Shown: positions 1 to 7,464, numbered from the stretch's first letter. The stretch is DNA of 64,000 bases from an uncultured Oscillospiraceae bacterium (GCA_900542145.1 UQMF01000004.1:1-64000); one strand, 5' to 3'. A program made the numbers and translations. The notes: generated by a model from the letters alone, not told the origin.

Positions 1-334
<334 letters not shown>

Positions 335-398
335 CTCAATGATTTATGTCTTGTCACTCTTTTCCTTCGTTATTCAATTTTGAGAGTCCTCTCTCATA

Positions 399-515
<117 letters not shown>

Positions 516-521
516 CTTAAT

Positions 522-552
522 AAACACAGCAAGCTTAAAACTTGCTGTGTTT
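522..552 (+). terminator. Hairpin between 5S rRNA and tRNA-Asn
   Basis: A perfect 12-bp stem (AAACACAGCAAG, 522-533, with CTTGCTGTGTTT, 541-552) closes a 7-nt loop and is followed by CTATATT. It could be an intrinsic terminator of the rRNA part or a processing hairpin. The weak T tract and the tRNA just downstream leave both open. Confidence 0.55.
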
Positions 553-558
553 CTATAT

Positions 559-635
559 TCCTCCGTAGCTCAGTCGGTAGTAGCACCTGACTGTTAATCA
601 GGGTGTCACTGGTTCAAGTCCAGTCGGGGGAGCCA
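559..635 (+). tRNA. tRNA-Asn (anticodon GTT)
   Basis: A full cloverleaf can be drawn. The acceptor pairs TCCTCCG with CGGGGGA, the anticodon stem is CCTGA/TCAGG around CTGTTAA with GTT at 593-595, the T-arm is normal, and CCA is encoded. The 3' half is the core of the phage attachment site, and the integrated phage leaves this copy complete. Confidence 0.97.
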
Positions 636-637
636 GA
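590..637 (+). repeat. attL: 48-bp direct repeat in tRNA-Asn
   Basis: From the base before CTGTTAATCAGG to GGAGCCAGA, this is identical base for base to 9550-9597. It covers the anticodon loop through CCA plus two bases. Tyrosine recombinases commonly use tRNA 3' halves as attB, and the integrase gene starts about 80 bp away. Confidence 0.93.
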
Positions 638-695
638 TATCTGAAAGCGCATTGTAGAGCCGTTCAAGGCATGCAAGGCGCTTTCGCTGTATCTG
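634..695. repeat. Imperfect inverted repeat beside attL
   Basis: CAGATA (634-639) pairs with TATCTG (690-695), and inside them GAAAGCGC (643-650) pairs with GCGCTTTC (678-685). The structure straddles the attL edge just before the integrase stop codon. It may be an integrase arm site or a weak 3' end hairpin; it has no T tract. Confidence 0.45.
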
Positions 696-714
696 GGCAT
701 TTATCAAAAAGGTG

Positions 715-1635
715 TCAGTGATCGAATAGTTTGTCGATATGTGAGTTATGCCGGCTGCGCTGAAGCTTCAGATTAAAGGCTAAATGCAAATACATCTGCG
801 TAGTCTGAATATTGCTGTGTCCGAGGATAAGCCGGAGGGTCTCCAGATCTCCGCCGTCCGCAAGGTAATATGTTGCGAATGTGTGCCGGAGCAAGTGAGG
901 GTGAAGACGTTCTATTCCGGTGACTTCTTTAAGACGCTGGAAAACAAGCTTAATTGAATTATCGTTGCACCGTCCTCCGTATTGATCCAGGAAGAACGGC
1001 TCGGAACTGCTGGCGAACTGACGAAATTTTAACCGATAGTTCAGAAGTTGTTCGCAGGTCTGGTATCCTATGGGGATAAGCCGTTGCTTGCTGCCTTTAC
1101 CGCGTATGATCATGGACTTAGTGCTAAAGGTGATATCGCCTATATTGATCCGGGGGATTTCTCCGCGGCGCAGTCCGCTGTCAAGCATAAGCAGCACAAA
1201 GCACTTGTTGCGAAGGCTGTAATGAGAAAATGAATCATCGCAGGCACGAAGCAGCTGAATGATCTCATTGTCATCAAGAATAAGCTGCTCCTTCTTATGA
1301 ACCTTCGGAAGCCGGAGCTGACGGGAAAAATCATCGAGGTATTCTTCGCCGATGCAGAAATTATAGAAAGCCTTAACAGCTCTCATTGAACCCTGAACGG
1401 AACTGCTGCTCAGCCGATCCCCGTTCCGCTTGGTTTGCAGTTTAAGATAAGCTCCATAACGCTTAAAATTAAGCAGATTTAATTCTGCAGGATCATTATA
1501 ACCTTTCGGAATATTGTCCATAAGCCATATGAAAAAATCCTCGAGCTGCTCTTTGTACCAGCTGATAGTTACCGCACTGTTGTTCCGAAACTCTTGTTCC
1601 AGAAGAAACATCTCATACATTTCGCGAATCGTCAA
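715..1635 (-). CDS. Phage tyrosine recombinase (integrase)
   Basis: A 306-residue site-specific recombinase that would catalyse phage integration into, and probably excision from, tRNA-Asn. An N-terminal SAM-like core-binding domain (EFRNNSAVTISWYKEQLEDF) precedes a catalytic domain with the GLRRGEI arginine, HLLRH near residue 250, GHSNIQTT, and the tyrosine nucleophile in QMYLH near residue 282. I chose a TTG start at 1635 because TCACCTCC at 1641-1648 (GGAGGTGA on the coding strand) sits 5 nt upstream; an ATG at 1689 has no such site. It is the last gene of the leftward unit and lies beside attL, the usual place for an integrase. Confidence 0.93.
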   Translation of the reverse strand: MTIREMYEMFLLEQEFRNNSAVTISWYKEQLEDFFIWLMDNIPKGYNDPAELNLLNFKRYGAYLKLQTKRNGDRLSSSSVQGSMRAVKAFYNFCIGEEYLDDFSRQLRLPKVHKKEQLILDDNEIIQLLRACDDSFSHYSLRNKCFVLLMLDSGLRRGEIPRINIGDITFSTKSMIIRGKGSKQRLIPIGYQTCEQLLNYRLKFRQFASSSEPFFLDQYGGRCNDNSIKLVFQRLKEVTGIERLHPHLLRHTFATYYLADGGDLETLRLILGHSNIQTTQMYLHLAFNLKLQRSRHNSHIDKLFDH

Positions 1636-1695
1636 AAAAATCACCTCCGTTGCGCATGGGGCGCCCCGCGCGCACACGCGCAGCCCCATGCGCTG

Positions 1696-1953
1696 CTACT
1701 TGATAGTTTTTGCCCACCTCAATATAGTTTGATATAGATAATACACGCCTATAGCAGTCAACCAACTAGCGCCGATGGTAAGCATTGCACCGATCGGGAC
1801 GAAGTAATTTACATAGCCCATGATCTCCTTAACCTCGGACGGGATTTGAATGTCCTTGAAAGGGCTGTCCGGCAGAAGAAGAACTATAGCATTAGCTATA
1901 TCGGATACAACATCTGTTATTGAGTTCCATAAACTTTTCAACCATTCGCCCAT
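1696..1953 (-). CDS. Small inovirus membrane protein, pVI-like
   Basis: An 85-residue protein with a hydrophobic stretch near residues 20-30 and a longer one near 48-78 (YFVPIGAMLTIGASWLTAIGVYYLYQ), and a basic C-terminus. Its place directly after the pIII-like gene matches the pVI or DUF2523-type minor coat protein of other inoviruses, which caps the virion end together with pIII. The function comes from position and topology, not from a recognised motif. The start has a good ribosome site (AGGAGGTGTCGCC). Confidence 0.6.
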   Translation of the reverse strand: MGEWLKSLWNSITDVVSDIANAIVLLLPDSPFKDIQIPSEVKEIMGYVNYFVPIGAMLTIGASWLTAIGVYYLYQTILRWAKTIK

Positions 1954-1965
1954 GGCGACACCTCC

Positions 1966-3414
1966 TTAGTGGTTGATCATCTTCGGCGTGATATGAATAA
2001 GCAGCACGATAAATCCAACGATGAAAACAGTGTAGCATATCGGCTGCACCAGGGGAACAACTGAAAGATCTATAACGAGTTCCTCGTCTATTTCGAACAT
2101 GGGTTCGAAGTCCTCGGGAATATTTCCGATAGTCTGATTACCCTTGAACGGCTCCAGCTGCGCAGGATCCGTTGATATAGGAATCCGGAAAACCGGTGCG
2201 ACAGGATCCGCGACGAACACGCCAAGGATCCGGATAAGGTCATAGGGAATGCAGAACGGGAATTTTGTAGAGATGATCGAAGGTATATCTATATCAAGCT
2301 TGAGCTGCGCTTTATATTCCGTCAACGTCATGTCCGGATTTCCCGGAACGTCCTTGACGGTTATAGCGTCGTCGGGATTAACTATCGATGGATCGGTGTC
2401 AACCTCAAGAGTTGGATTCTTGGTTTTATCCATTGGCAGCACATCGGACAGATCATCAAGTCCGGGGATAACCTCAGAAGAGGAACAAGAAGTAATCCCA
2501 TGAACGAAATTATAATAATCTCCTGTGCTGGTTACAAGACCGCTATTCAGCGAAGATAAATCTATATCAAGATCCGAAATAGCTTGTACTGTTAACTTTC
2601 CATTCCGGAAAACATAACAAGAAGTTAATTCTTGATCCTTATCAGTTTGAACCCCACTAGATATATAGGAACCATAAACACGATTTAAACTAACAATTCC
2701 ATAAATCTGGTGTTGAGTTAAGTAATCGGCAAAACTTGTAACAGAAGTCGAGCAGCTAATACCAACAACATTGTAAAAAGTAGAACGATCTAAATTGGGG
2801 AGATAACGAACAGAACACAAATATTCGCCTTGAGTAATATGAACATAGAGATAGCCAGCTCCAAAAATACAAATATCATCGTTAAAATAGACAGGAGCAA
2901 AACTTTGTCCTATTACGGTTTTAGCATAAACATCATTTAGGGGGAGAGAATCAAATGCTATCGGTTTTGTGATATCGGCAGAAAGGAATTGATAATCATA
3001 CTTTGATTTAAAATCAACTACTGTATCGGAGCTTATACCAATAATTTGACCGTATAGTACTAAAAATTGATCATATGTCAGATCAACTTTTCCGTCAGCA
3101 GAGATTGTAATCTCACCGGAGTCAAACCAGCTGGCACAGGTATCATAAATCTGCTGCCAGCCGGAAACGAACCAGGACGGAGTATTCTCAGAGCCGACAA
3201 AAGCTTTCTGCCAGCCTTCAACGCCGCTTTCAACGAAACAGCCTATACCCTCGGCTACATCGTCATACTGCCCGGACATAACGCCGAGCAGATTAAACGC
3301 CAGAACACCAAGGGCAACACCTGCAGAAGCAAGCCCAACAGCCTTCGGACGAAGCCCGATGATTCCGCAGACGAGGACAGCCGCCAGAGCAGCGGCAGCT
3401 ATTCGTTTTTTCAT
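1966..3414 (-). CDS. pIII-like adsorption / virion tip protein
   Basis: A 482-residue secreted protein with an N-terminal signal segment (MKKRIAAAALAAVLVCGIIG), a long extracytoplasmic part, and a C-terminal membrane anchor (YTVFIVGFIVLLIHI) ending in a short basic tail. That is the build of inovirus pIII proteins, which bind the host receptor and release the virion from the membrane. It overlaps the end of the Zot gene by 4 bp. Residues about 115-300 are encoded by clearly more AT-rich DNA (about 2510-3065) than either end, as expected for an exchanged receptor-binding domain. Family assignment is by position and architecture. Confidence 0.75.
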   Translation of the reverse strand: MKKRIAAAALAAVLVCGIIGLRPKAVGLASAGVALGVLAFNLLGVMSGQYDDVAEGIGCFVESGVEGWQKAFVGSENTPSWFVSGWQQIYDTCASWFDSGEITISADGKVDLTYDQFLVLYGQIIGISSDTVVDFKSKYDYQFLSADITKPIAFDSLPLNDVYAKTVIGQSFAPVYFNDDICIFGAGYLYVHITQGEYLCSVRYLPNLDRSTFYNVVGISCSTSVTSFADYLTQHQIYGIVSLNRVYGSYISSGVQTDKDQELTSCYVFRNGKLTVQAISDLDIDLSSLNSGLVTSTGDYYNFVHGITSCSSSEVIPGLDDLSDVLPMDKTKNPTLEVDTDPSIVNPDDAITVKDVPGNPDMTLTEYKAQLKLDIDIPSIISTKFPFCIPYDLIRILGVFVADPVAPVFRIPISTDPAQLEPFKGNQTIGNIPEDFEPMFEIDEELVIDLSVVPLVQPICYTVFIVGFIVLLIHITPKMINH

Positions 3415-4085
3415 TCGGATCTTCCTTTCTGATTGAATGCAGCTATGCGCGCTTTCATGTCGGTGATCTCCTGGGACTGCTCTTCCTTGGGCTTATCGAA
3501 CTTCTTGAAGGTATCGTAGAGCTTGCAGACGGATTTTCGGAGATTGAAGAACTCCGAGCCGACGCGCTCCTGAATAGGGTACCAGTACTGAACGGCGACG
3601 AACATCTTGTGGAACACCACGATCATGAACATGCCTTTAGCGCCGTAGTTCGTTAGCTTCCGGTGCTTGTACTCCGTTTCGACCAGTGATCTGATCTGAC
3701 GGTCAAGCATTCGGTCGTTCTGGGTGATGAGGATAATGTCATAGAAGTAATGCCTATGCTGCGAGAAGAATTCAAGCCAGCGCATACGGTTCTTGTTAAG
3801 TCCGTCACGGGAATTAAACGGAATCTGCGCTTCATCAATGATGATAACACCCTGATGTTCATCGCGCTTGTTGCTGTCGAAGTGTTCCCGGGCATACTGC
3901 TCGAACCTGTCAACGTTCATTTCAAGCGTAGGGATATAGACAAATTCGCCCTTGTGCTTTTTAGGGTTTAAGTTCACCTGGAAATTGGCGATAACGGGAA
4001 CCTTGCGGCGCAATGCCCGGTCAACGACCTCGGCGGCGTGATAGCTCTTGCCGCTTCCAGGTGTCCCGGTGTAGAGATAGATCAT
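3411..4085 (-). CDS. Zot-like filamentous phage assembly ATPase (pI-like)
   Basis: A 224-residue P-loop protein of the Zonular occludens toxin (Zot/pI) family, which drives assembly and extrusion of filamentous phage through the membrane. The Walker A GTPGSGKS is at residues 7-14 and the Walker B IIIDEAQ at 81-87, followed by the family's RMRWLEFFSQHRHYFYDIILITQ block. It is shorter than pI of Ff phages and has no clear C-terminal transmembrane helix, consistent with export through a single membrane (inference). The start at 4085 begins the conserved MIYLYTGTPGSGKS; the open frame runs further upstream but overlaps the previous gene. The start shares one base with the stop of the ribbon-helix-helix gene. 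Confidence 0.9.
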   Translation of the reverse strand: MIYLYTGTPGSGKSYHAAEVVDRALRRKVPVIANFQVNLNPKKHKGEFVYIPTLEMNVDRFEQYAREHFDSNKRDEHQGVIIIDEAQIPFNSRDGLNKNRMRWLEFFSQHRHYFYDIILITQNDRMLDRQIRSLVETEYKHRKLTNYGAKGMFMIVVFHKMFVAVQYWYPIQERVGSEFFNLRKSVCKLYDTFKKFDKPKEEQSQEITDMKARIAAFNQKGRSE

Positions 4086-4237
4086 TATTCGTCCTCCTCG
4101 TCCAGCAGTTTCATATAAAGGCGGATACACCGCCAGATGATGAAGCTCCGGGAATACCCGGACTGCGCACACATTTCGTCAAGATCGTGGAGCAGATCCG
4201 GCGGAATAGTTATGGTGATACGTTCTTTTTTAGTCAT
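4085..4237 (-). CDS. Small ribbon-helix-helix protein
   Basis: A 50-residue protein. The N-terminal KERITITIPPDLLHDLDEM and the following CAQSGYSRSFIIWRCIRLYM fit the MetJ/Arc ribbon-helix-helix fold (strand, helix, turn, helix), which binds DNA as a dimer. Its stop (TAA) and the Zot start (ATG) share a base, so the two are translationally coupled. It may regulate late phage genes. The weak T tract after the coat-gene hairpin suggests transcription can continue into it. Confidence 0.75.
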   Translation of the reverse strand: MTKKERITITIPPDLLHDLDEMCAQSGYSRSFIIWRCIRLYMKLLDEEDE

Positions 4238-4292
4238 ATATGTAAACCTCGTGAGGTGTGTATTTTGTCATACTGTTCTAGTGTAAAGGAAT

Positions 4293-4317
4293 GGCGGCTC
4301 AGGAGAACCGAACCGCC
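4293..4317 (-). terminator. Hairpin after the major coat gene
   Basis: On the minus strand GGCGGTTC and GAGCCGCC form an 8-bp stem (one G-T pair) just past the coat stop codon, followed by ATTCCTTT. Ff phages also have a terminator behind gene VIII that keeps coat mRNA abundant. The T tract is poor, so read-through into the RHH and Zot genes is likely. Confidence 0.5.
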
Positions 4318-4327
4318 CCGGGGAATA

Positions 4328-4633
4328 TTAGCCGGCTACCTTGCCGAATGTCTTCTTAGCAAGCTTGATCAGCTGCATGATACCGAAGATCACAAGACCA
4401 GCTGTAAGAATACCGATGATAACCGGAATCAGAGTAGCAACGAGCGTTCCAAACTGATTGGTCATCTGGGTACCAGCTTCGGAAAGAGTCTTAGCCATGT
4501 CAATGCCGGAAGCTTCGGTAGTAGCTGCGGAAGCGCAGACAGACGAAACAACACCAACAACCGCAGCTGCTGCCGTTGCGACTACAACCTTGCAGCGCTT
4601 ACCGATCTTCTTGATCTTTTCGAATACCTTCAT
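4328..4633 (-). CDS. Major coat protein precursor (pVIII-like)
   Basis: A 101-residue precursor. A basic n-region (MKVFEKIKKIGKRCK), a hydrophobic core (VVVATAAAAVVGVVSSV) and a CASA site predict cleavage after residue 36. This would release a mature protein of about 65 residues: an amphipathic N-terminal part, one transmembrane helix (LVATLIPVIIGILTAGLVIFGIM) and a lysine-rich tail (KLAKKTFGKVAG). This is the standard layout of inovirus pVIII, whose basic tail faces the packaged ssDNA. A strong Shine-Dalgarno (AAGGAGGTAATCAC) precedes it, fitting high expression. Confidence 0.88.
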   Translation of the reverse strand: MKVFEKIKKIGKRCKVVVATAAAAVVGVVSSVCASAATTEASGIDMAKTLSEAGTQMTNQFGTLVATLIPVIIGILTAGLVIFGIMQLIKLAKKTFGKVAG

Positions 4634-4652
4634 GTGATTACCTCCTTCGTGG

Positions 4653-4775
4653 TTAGTCGTTATGCTTGAAAATGGCGCTGTAACAGATCGTGAAAATCAG
4701 TCCTAGAAGCCACACACAGCCGGACAGACCAAATCCGAACATTAAGCCATAGAAGCCGAAAGATAAAAGATACAT
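4653..4775 (-). CDS. One-helix small protein (minor coat candidate)
   Basis: A 40-residue, almost wholly hydrophobic peptide (MYLLSFGFYGLMFGFGLSGC, then WLLGLIFTICYSAIF) ending in KHND. It sits immediately upstream of the coat gene and just downstream of another one-helix gene. In Ff phages the tiny pVII and pIX proteins lie in the same place, so it may be a pVII/pIX analogue. No sequence motif proves this. Confidence 0.6.
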   Translation of the reverse strand: MYLLSFGFYGLMFGFGLSGCVWLLGLIFTICYSAIFKHND

Positions 4776-4783
4776 CACGACAC

Positions 4784-4927
4784 CTACTTTCTCAGGTGCC
4801 GGAAGATCTGCGCCCCTGCGATGATACCAAGCATGATGATTATGATGATAAGCGCTATGTAGATATCATCGAGGGTCGTATCATAGACGATGAAATCACC
4901 GTCTGCGAAATCAACGTAGTTGTTCAT
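4784..4927 (-). CDS. One-helix small protein (minor coat candidate)
   Basis: A 47-residue peptide with an acidic N-terminus (MNNYVDFADGDFIVYDTTLDD), one isoleucine-rich transmembrane helix (YIALIIIIIMLGIIAGAQIF) and a basic end (RHLRK). The charge pattern is that of an inovirus coat component. Its ATG overlaps the stop of the ssDNA-binding-like gene (ATGA), so it is coupled to it. A pVII/pIX-type role is inferred from size, topology and position. Confidence 0.65.
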   Translation of the reverse strand: MNNYVDFADGDFIVYDTTLDDIYIALIIIIIMLGIIAGAQIFRHLRK

Positions 4928-5208
4928 GATACTTCTGCTGTGCTCGCCTGGCTGGCGATCGGAGTGATACCGTTGACCTTGCCCTTGAAGTTCAGCTCGA
5001 GATCTACATCAGAACCAACAAGCGGAAGGAGATCGTCAAGCTTTAAGTCGAGATTCTTCAGAACGATATCCGACATAAACTTAGAATCGGCTTTCTTGCC
5101 GTAGACGTTGTCATCATCGAAATTGCACTGAAGATTGATACCCTTGATCTGTCCGCCGTCCTTGCTCGGGAAGTCAAGGGGCTGGAGTCCTACAAGTCTT
5201 ACTTTCAT
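4924..5208 (-). CDS. Probable phage ssDNA-binding protein (pV-like)
   Basis: A 94-residue soluble acidic protein beginning MKVRLVGLQPLDFPSKDGGQ, with alternating charged and hydrophobic residues suggesting a small beta-barrel (OB-like) fold. Filamentous phages need a small ssDNA-binding protein that coats the genome before coat protein replaces it, and its gene normally lies just before the minor and major coat genes, as here. The assignment rests mainly on size, predicted fold and position. Confidence 0.55.
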   Translation of the reverse strand: MKVRLVGLQPLDFPSKDGGQIKGINLQCNFDDDNVYGKKADSKFMSDIVLKNLDLKLDDLLPLVGSDVDLELNFKGKVNGITPIASQASTAEVS

Positions 5209-5484
5209 TTTTACCTTCTTTCTGCCCCGTTCCGGGCGTGTTTATATGTTATCGGCGTTATTGCCGTGGAGCCAGTACAAGGGACATTGACCCATGCACC
5301 AGCGTGCAGCCCGTTGCTACCCTCACGTCAACGGAGCCGAAACCGTGCCGCCATCTCAAAAACACCTATAATCTCAAGCGCTCATGCATTTTTTCTTGGT
5401 GAAAGCTCGGGCGGTAACCCTCAAAGGGCTTGGAGGTGGTTTTGTTTTCACTCGCAACCACTAAACGAGCCTTTAAAGGTAGGT
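5209..5484. other. Phage noncoding region with hairpins (candidate origin or packaging signal)
   Basis: This 276-bp stretch has no credible gene. It holds CCGTTG (5311-5316) / CAACGG (5329-5334), the small hairpin CCCTCAAAGGG (5418-5428), GTGGTT (5436-5441) / AACCAC (5456-5461) and the palindrome CCTTTAAAGG (5470-5479). In filamentous phages the origins and the packaging hairpin lie in such a gap. It also separates early genes from the ssDNA-binding and coat block and so may carry a late promoter. Confidence 0.45.
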
Positions 5485-5811
5485 CTATTTATTTGAAACT
5501 TCGATCATCACAGGTGATTGATTTGCAATAGTCGTAAGCTGCTTTTGAAGTGCTATGATTTGATCAACCGTATACTTTTCAAAATCGAAAAGGTTATTTT
5601 CATAGAGTTTATCATGATTAATTCGAGAAACTGCTAACGCTTCTCTTATGAGATCAACATCTTCGGAGGTGATTGTTATTGTCTTGCTTTTTATGTCTTT
5701 GATTTTTCTAACCAAGCTGAAAACAAAGCTAAGTAAATTATATAAACCAAAAACTAAGAGAAGTGCACAAATGAAGCCGACAATATAGTAACCTTTTTGT
5801 TCGCTGCTCAT
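5485..5811 (-). CDS. Membrane-anchored small phage protein of unknown function
   Basis: A 108-residue protein with an N-terminal transmembrane helix (YYIVGFICALLLVFGLYNLLSFVFSLV) and a cytoplasmic tail. The tail (KTITITSEDVDLIREAL ... QSPVMIEVSNK) is clearly related to the whole soluble protein encoded at 6010-6240 (KITITSEDIEVLEEAL ... SSPVIIEVKHDHE). I chose the ATG at 5811 because AGGAGGTGAAGAA precedes it; the longer frame overlaps the upstream gene. The function is unknown. Confidence 0.7.
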   Translation of the reverse strand: MSSEQKGYYIVGFICALLLVFGLYNLLSFVFSLVRKIKDIKSKTITITSEDVDLIREALAVSRINHDKLYENNLFDFEKYTVDQIIALQKQLTTIANQSPVMIEVSNK

Positions 5812-6023
5812 TTCTTCACCTCCTGACTGTAGCAGTTTCGGCAGCCGCCGTAGAACATTCGCTCGTTCTCTCCGCCATAGTAAGCGCAGGTATCTGTATT
5901 TACAAGCTTGTGGCACTTATCACAACGAACAAAACGGAATCCACCGGCGCGGAAATGATTATTTTTTGTTGATGGGTCTGAAATGTGTTTAGTAAAGCGT
6001 TCTTCAAGGTTATTCATGATCAT
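5808..6023 (-). CDS. Small zinc-ribbon-like phage protein
   Basis: A 71-residue basic protein with two CxxC knuckles, CDKC at 34-37 and CRNC at 61-64, plus a further Cys at 46, a pattern that suggests a zinc ribbon. It overlaps the stop of the 6010-6240 gene (start ATG or the third-codon ATG) and runs 4 bp into the next gene, so it belongs to a tightly packed early operon. It could bind nucleic acid or a host protein; nothing more specific can be said. Confidence 0.7.
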   Translation of the reverse strand: MIMNNLEERFTKHISDPSTKNNHFRAGGFRFVRCDKCHKLVNTDTCAYYGGENERMFYGGCRNCYSQEVKK

Positions 6024-6240
6024 GTTTCACCTCTATGATAACAGGTGATGAATCCTGAAGCGTGCCTATAAACTCAGTGCTAAGCTTTCGGATCTTCGCA
6101 ATTTCCCGGTGTACTTCGTCTTCGTCGCAGGCTTCGGGGTTTTCCGTGAGCAGATCGCGCCAGGAGAGTTCCGAGCATGAGAGCGCTTCTTCCAGAACTT
6201 CGATATCTTCGGAGGTGATTGTTATTTTCTCGATCTTCAT
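6010..6240 (-). CDS. Small acidic phage protein, paralogue of the 5485-5811 tail
   Basis: A 76-residue acidic protein (MKIEKITITSEDIEVLEEAL ... DSSPVIIEVKHDHE). It matches the soluble tail of the membrane protein two genes downstream at both ends (ITITSED near the start, SPVxIEV near the end), so the two probably arose by duplication, with one copy gaining or losing a membrane helix. Its start overlaps the stop of the preceding gene (TAATG). I do not recognise the family. Confidence 0.65.
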   Translation of the reverse strand: MKIEKITITSEDIEVLEEALSCSELSWRDLLTENPEACDEDEVHREIAKIRKLSTEFIGTLQDSSPVIIEVKHDHE

Positions 6241-6458
6241 TACTCTGCCCCCTTAAGCTTATAGCAGAGATTATCAATGAAAGCAATACGTTCCTTGTCA
6301 CCGTCGATTACACGGTTGACAATATCCCGATATTCAGGACTAAATTGACTGAAGTCTGTATTGAGACATTCGGTAATTTCGCGACCAATTTCAACACGCT
6401 TTGCATTGAGCGATTCAAGCATGATAATGCATTCGCCCATATTGATTTCAATATTCAT
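6240..6458 (-). CDS. Small phage protein of unknown function
   Basis: A 72-residue, mostly helical acidic protein (MNIEINMGECIIMLESLNAKRVEIGREI ... NLCYKLKGAE). It has no motif I recognise. It is coupled to the next gene by a TAATG overlap and lies about 18 bp after the preceding one, so it is part of the early leftward operon controlled from 6893-6943. Confidence 0.6.
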   Translation of the reverse strand: MNIEINMGECIIMLESLNAKRVEIGREITECLNTDFSQFSPEYRDIVNRVIDGDKERIAFIDNLCYKLKGAE

Positions 6459-6476
6459 ACCTGTTCACCTCGCTGA

Positions 6477-6854
6477 TCAAAACGGGTCGCAACCGTGAAG
6501 ATCACAGTATGCAGGCGACATATACTTGATATATCCGCAGATCGTGCACACGCCCCAAGGAGTGTAATCATGATCATGCGCGTCAGGATCGAAATAATCA
6601 TCAGGATCATCAGAATCTTCATGATCAGAAGCAGTTTCCGGCTCTTCTCCTGTCGGGACGAGTTCCGGGTGACCGCCGAACTCGGCAAGATCGCCGTCTG
6701 CAACCTCGAGCAGCTGACGACGAAGTACACAAGCGTTATGATGCTTTTTCTTGTCCTGCTCTTCCTGCGCTTCGTCCATGAGGAGCCCTAAACCCTCGAT
6801 TACTCGAACCAGCTCATCACGAGTTAACTCAATACTGTACTTTTCCATGTTCAT
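6477..6854 (-). CDS. First gene of the phage early operon; unknown, Asp/His-rich
   Basis: A 125-residue protein. The first 55 residues are predicted helical (MEKYSIELTRDELVRVIEGL). A linker rich in Asp, Glu and His follows (SDHEDSDDPDDYFDPDAHDHDY), then a Cys-rich end (CTICGYIKYMSPAYCDLHGC) that could bind zinc. It starts about 30-40 bp inside the transcript from the repressed leftward promoter. The function is unknown; an early role in replication or takeover is a guess from its position. Confidence 0.65.
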   Translation of the reverse strand: MNMEKYSIELTRDELVRVIEGLGLLMDEAQEEQDKKKHHNACVLRRQLLEVADGDLAEFGGHPELVPTGEEPETASDHEDSDDPDDYFDPDAHDHDYTPWGVCTICGYIKYMSPAYCDLHGCDPF

Positions 6855-6892
6855 TATCCTTTCTTAGTTACCTTGTTCTAGGTGGGATTAAT

Positions 6893-6943
6893 ACAACCAT
6901 TTGATTGCATATTTATTATACAACTATATGGTTGTAATTTCAA
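6893..6943 (-). promoter_or_regulatory. Leftward early phage promoter with two repressor operators
   Basis: On the minus strand TTGAAA (6943-6938) and TATAAT (6920-6915) are 17 bp apart. The 16-bp partial palindrome ACAACTATATGGTTGT (6920-6935) fills the spacer. A related site, ACAACCATTTGATTGC (6893-6908), lies over the predicted transcription start, with centres about 27 bp apart. The divergent XRE repressor gene begins at 6995. This is the usual arrangement of a lysogeny switch, and both sites are likely bound by that repressor. Confidence 0.75.
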
Positions 6944-6994
6944 TAGCTTGGCAAAACTTTGTAGGTTTTACCAAAAACAATGGAGGTTTTTTCA

Positions 6995-7225
6995 ATGGTT
7001 TACACAAAAATTAAGACACTCAGACAGGAAAACAAGCTAAGTCAGCAGCAAGTATCTGATATTCTTGAAATCAAGTATCAGGTTTATCAGCGTTACGAAA
7101 ACGGAACGCGCGAAATACCTTTGCACCTGCTGATTAAGCTTGCCGACTTTTACGGAGTAACTCTCGATTACATCGCAGGACGTTCCGAAGATACAGGTGC
7201 CGAGGAGATCGGCAACATCGGGTAA
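6995..7225 (+). CDS. Phage repressor, XRE/Cro-CI helix-turn-helix
   Basis: A 76-residue single-domain XRE protein (IKTLRQENKLSQQQVSDILEIKYQVYQRYENGTREIPLHLLIKLADFYGVTLDYIAGR) with the usual five helices; QQQVSDIL-EIKYQVYQRYENG is the helix-turn-helix. I chose the ATG at 6995 because TGGAGG at 6981-6986 lies 8 bp upstream; an earlier ATG at 6980 would overlap that site. It reads away from the early operon, with two matching operators between, and so probably keeps the prophage silent and controls its own level. Confidence 0.88.
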   Translation: MVYTKIKTLRQENKLSQQQVSDILEIKYQVYQRYENGTREIPLHLLIKLADFYGVTLDYIAGRSEDTGAEEIGNIG

Positions 7226-7270
7226 GGCGTTCCAGCGGTTGTATAATACATATTTTTAGGAGGTGAAACA

Positions 7271-7462
7271 ATGAAAAAGGTCCTTAGAATCATTATGCTA
7301 TTGTTAATAGCAATTGTTATAGTATTTTGTACAGTTGCTGTGCTCAACATGATATCCAAAGGTGAAGATATACGAACAATAATATATGGAGTGAGAGCAG
7401 GAATTATAATAATTGTAATATGCATTCTTGCTTTTATCCTGCTCGGCAAGAAAAAAGGTTAA
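7271..7462 (+). CDS. Small two-helix membrane protein in the phage
   Basis: A 63-residue protein with two hydrophobic helices (LRIIMLLLIAIVIVFCTVAVLNMI and GIIIIVICILAFILLG) and a KKKG end. The ribosome site AGGAGGTGAAACA is strong. It follows the repressor by 45 bp and is the only other rightward gene, so it is probably expressed from the lysogen. Lysogen-expressed membrane proteins sometimes block superinfection, but nothing in the sequence shows that here. Its stop is 2 bp from the convergent rep stop. Confidence 0.65.
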   Translation: MKKVLRIIMLLLIAIVIVFCTVAVLNMISKGEDIRTIIYGVRAGIIIIVICILAFILLGKKKG

Positions 7463-7464
7463 TT

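Noticed and set aside
522..552. Phage-related origin hairpin
   Set aside because: It lies outside the att repeats, between 5S and tRNA-Asn, so it belongs to the rRNA operon.
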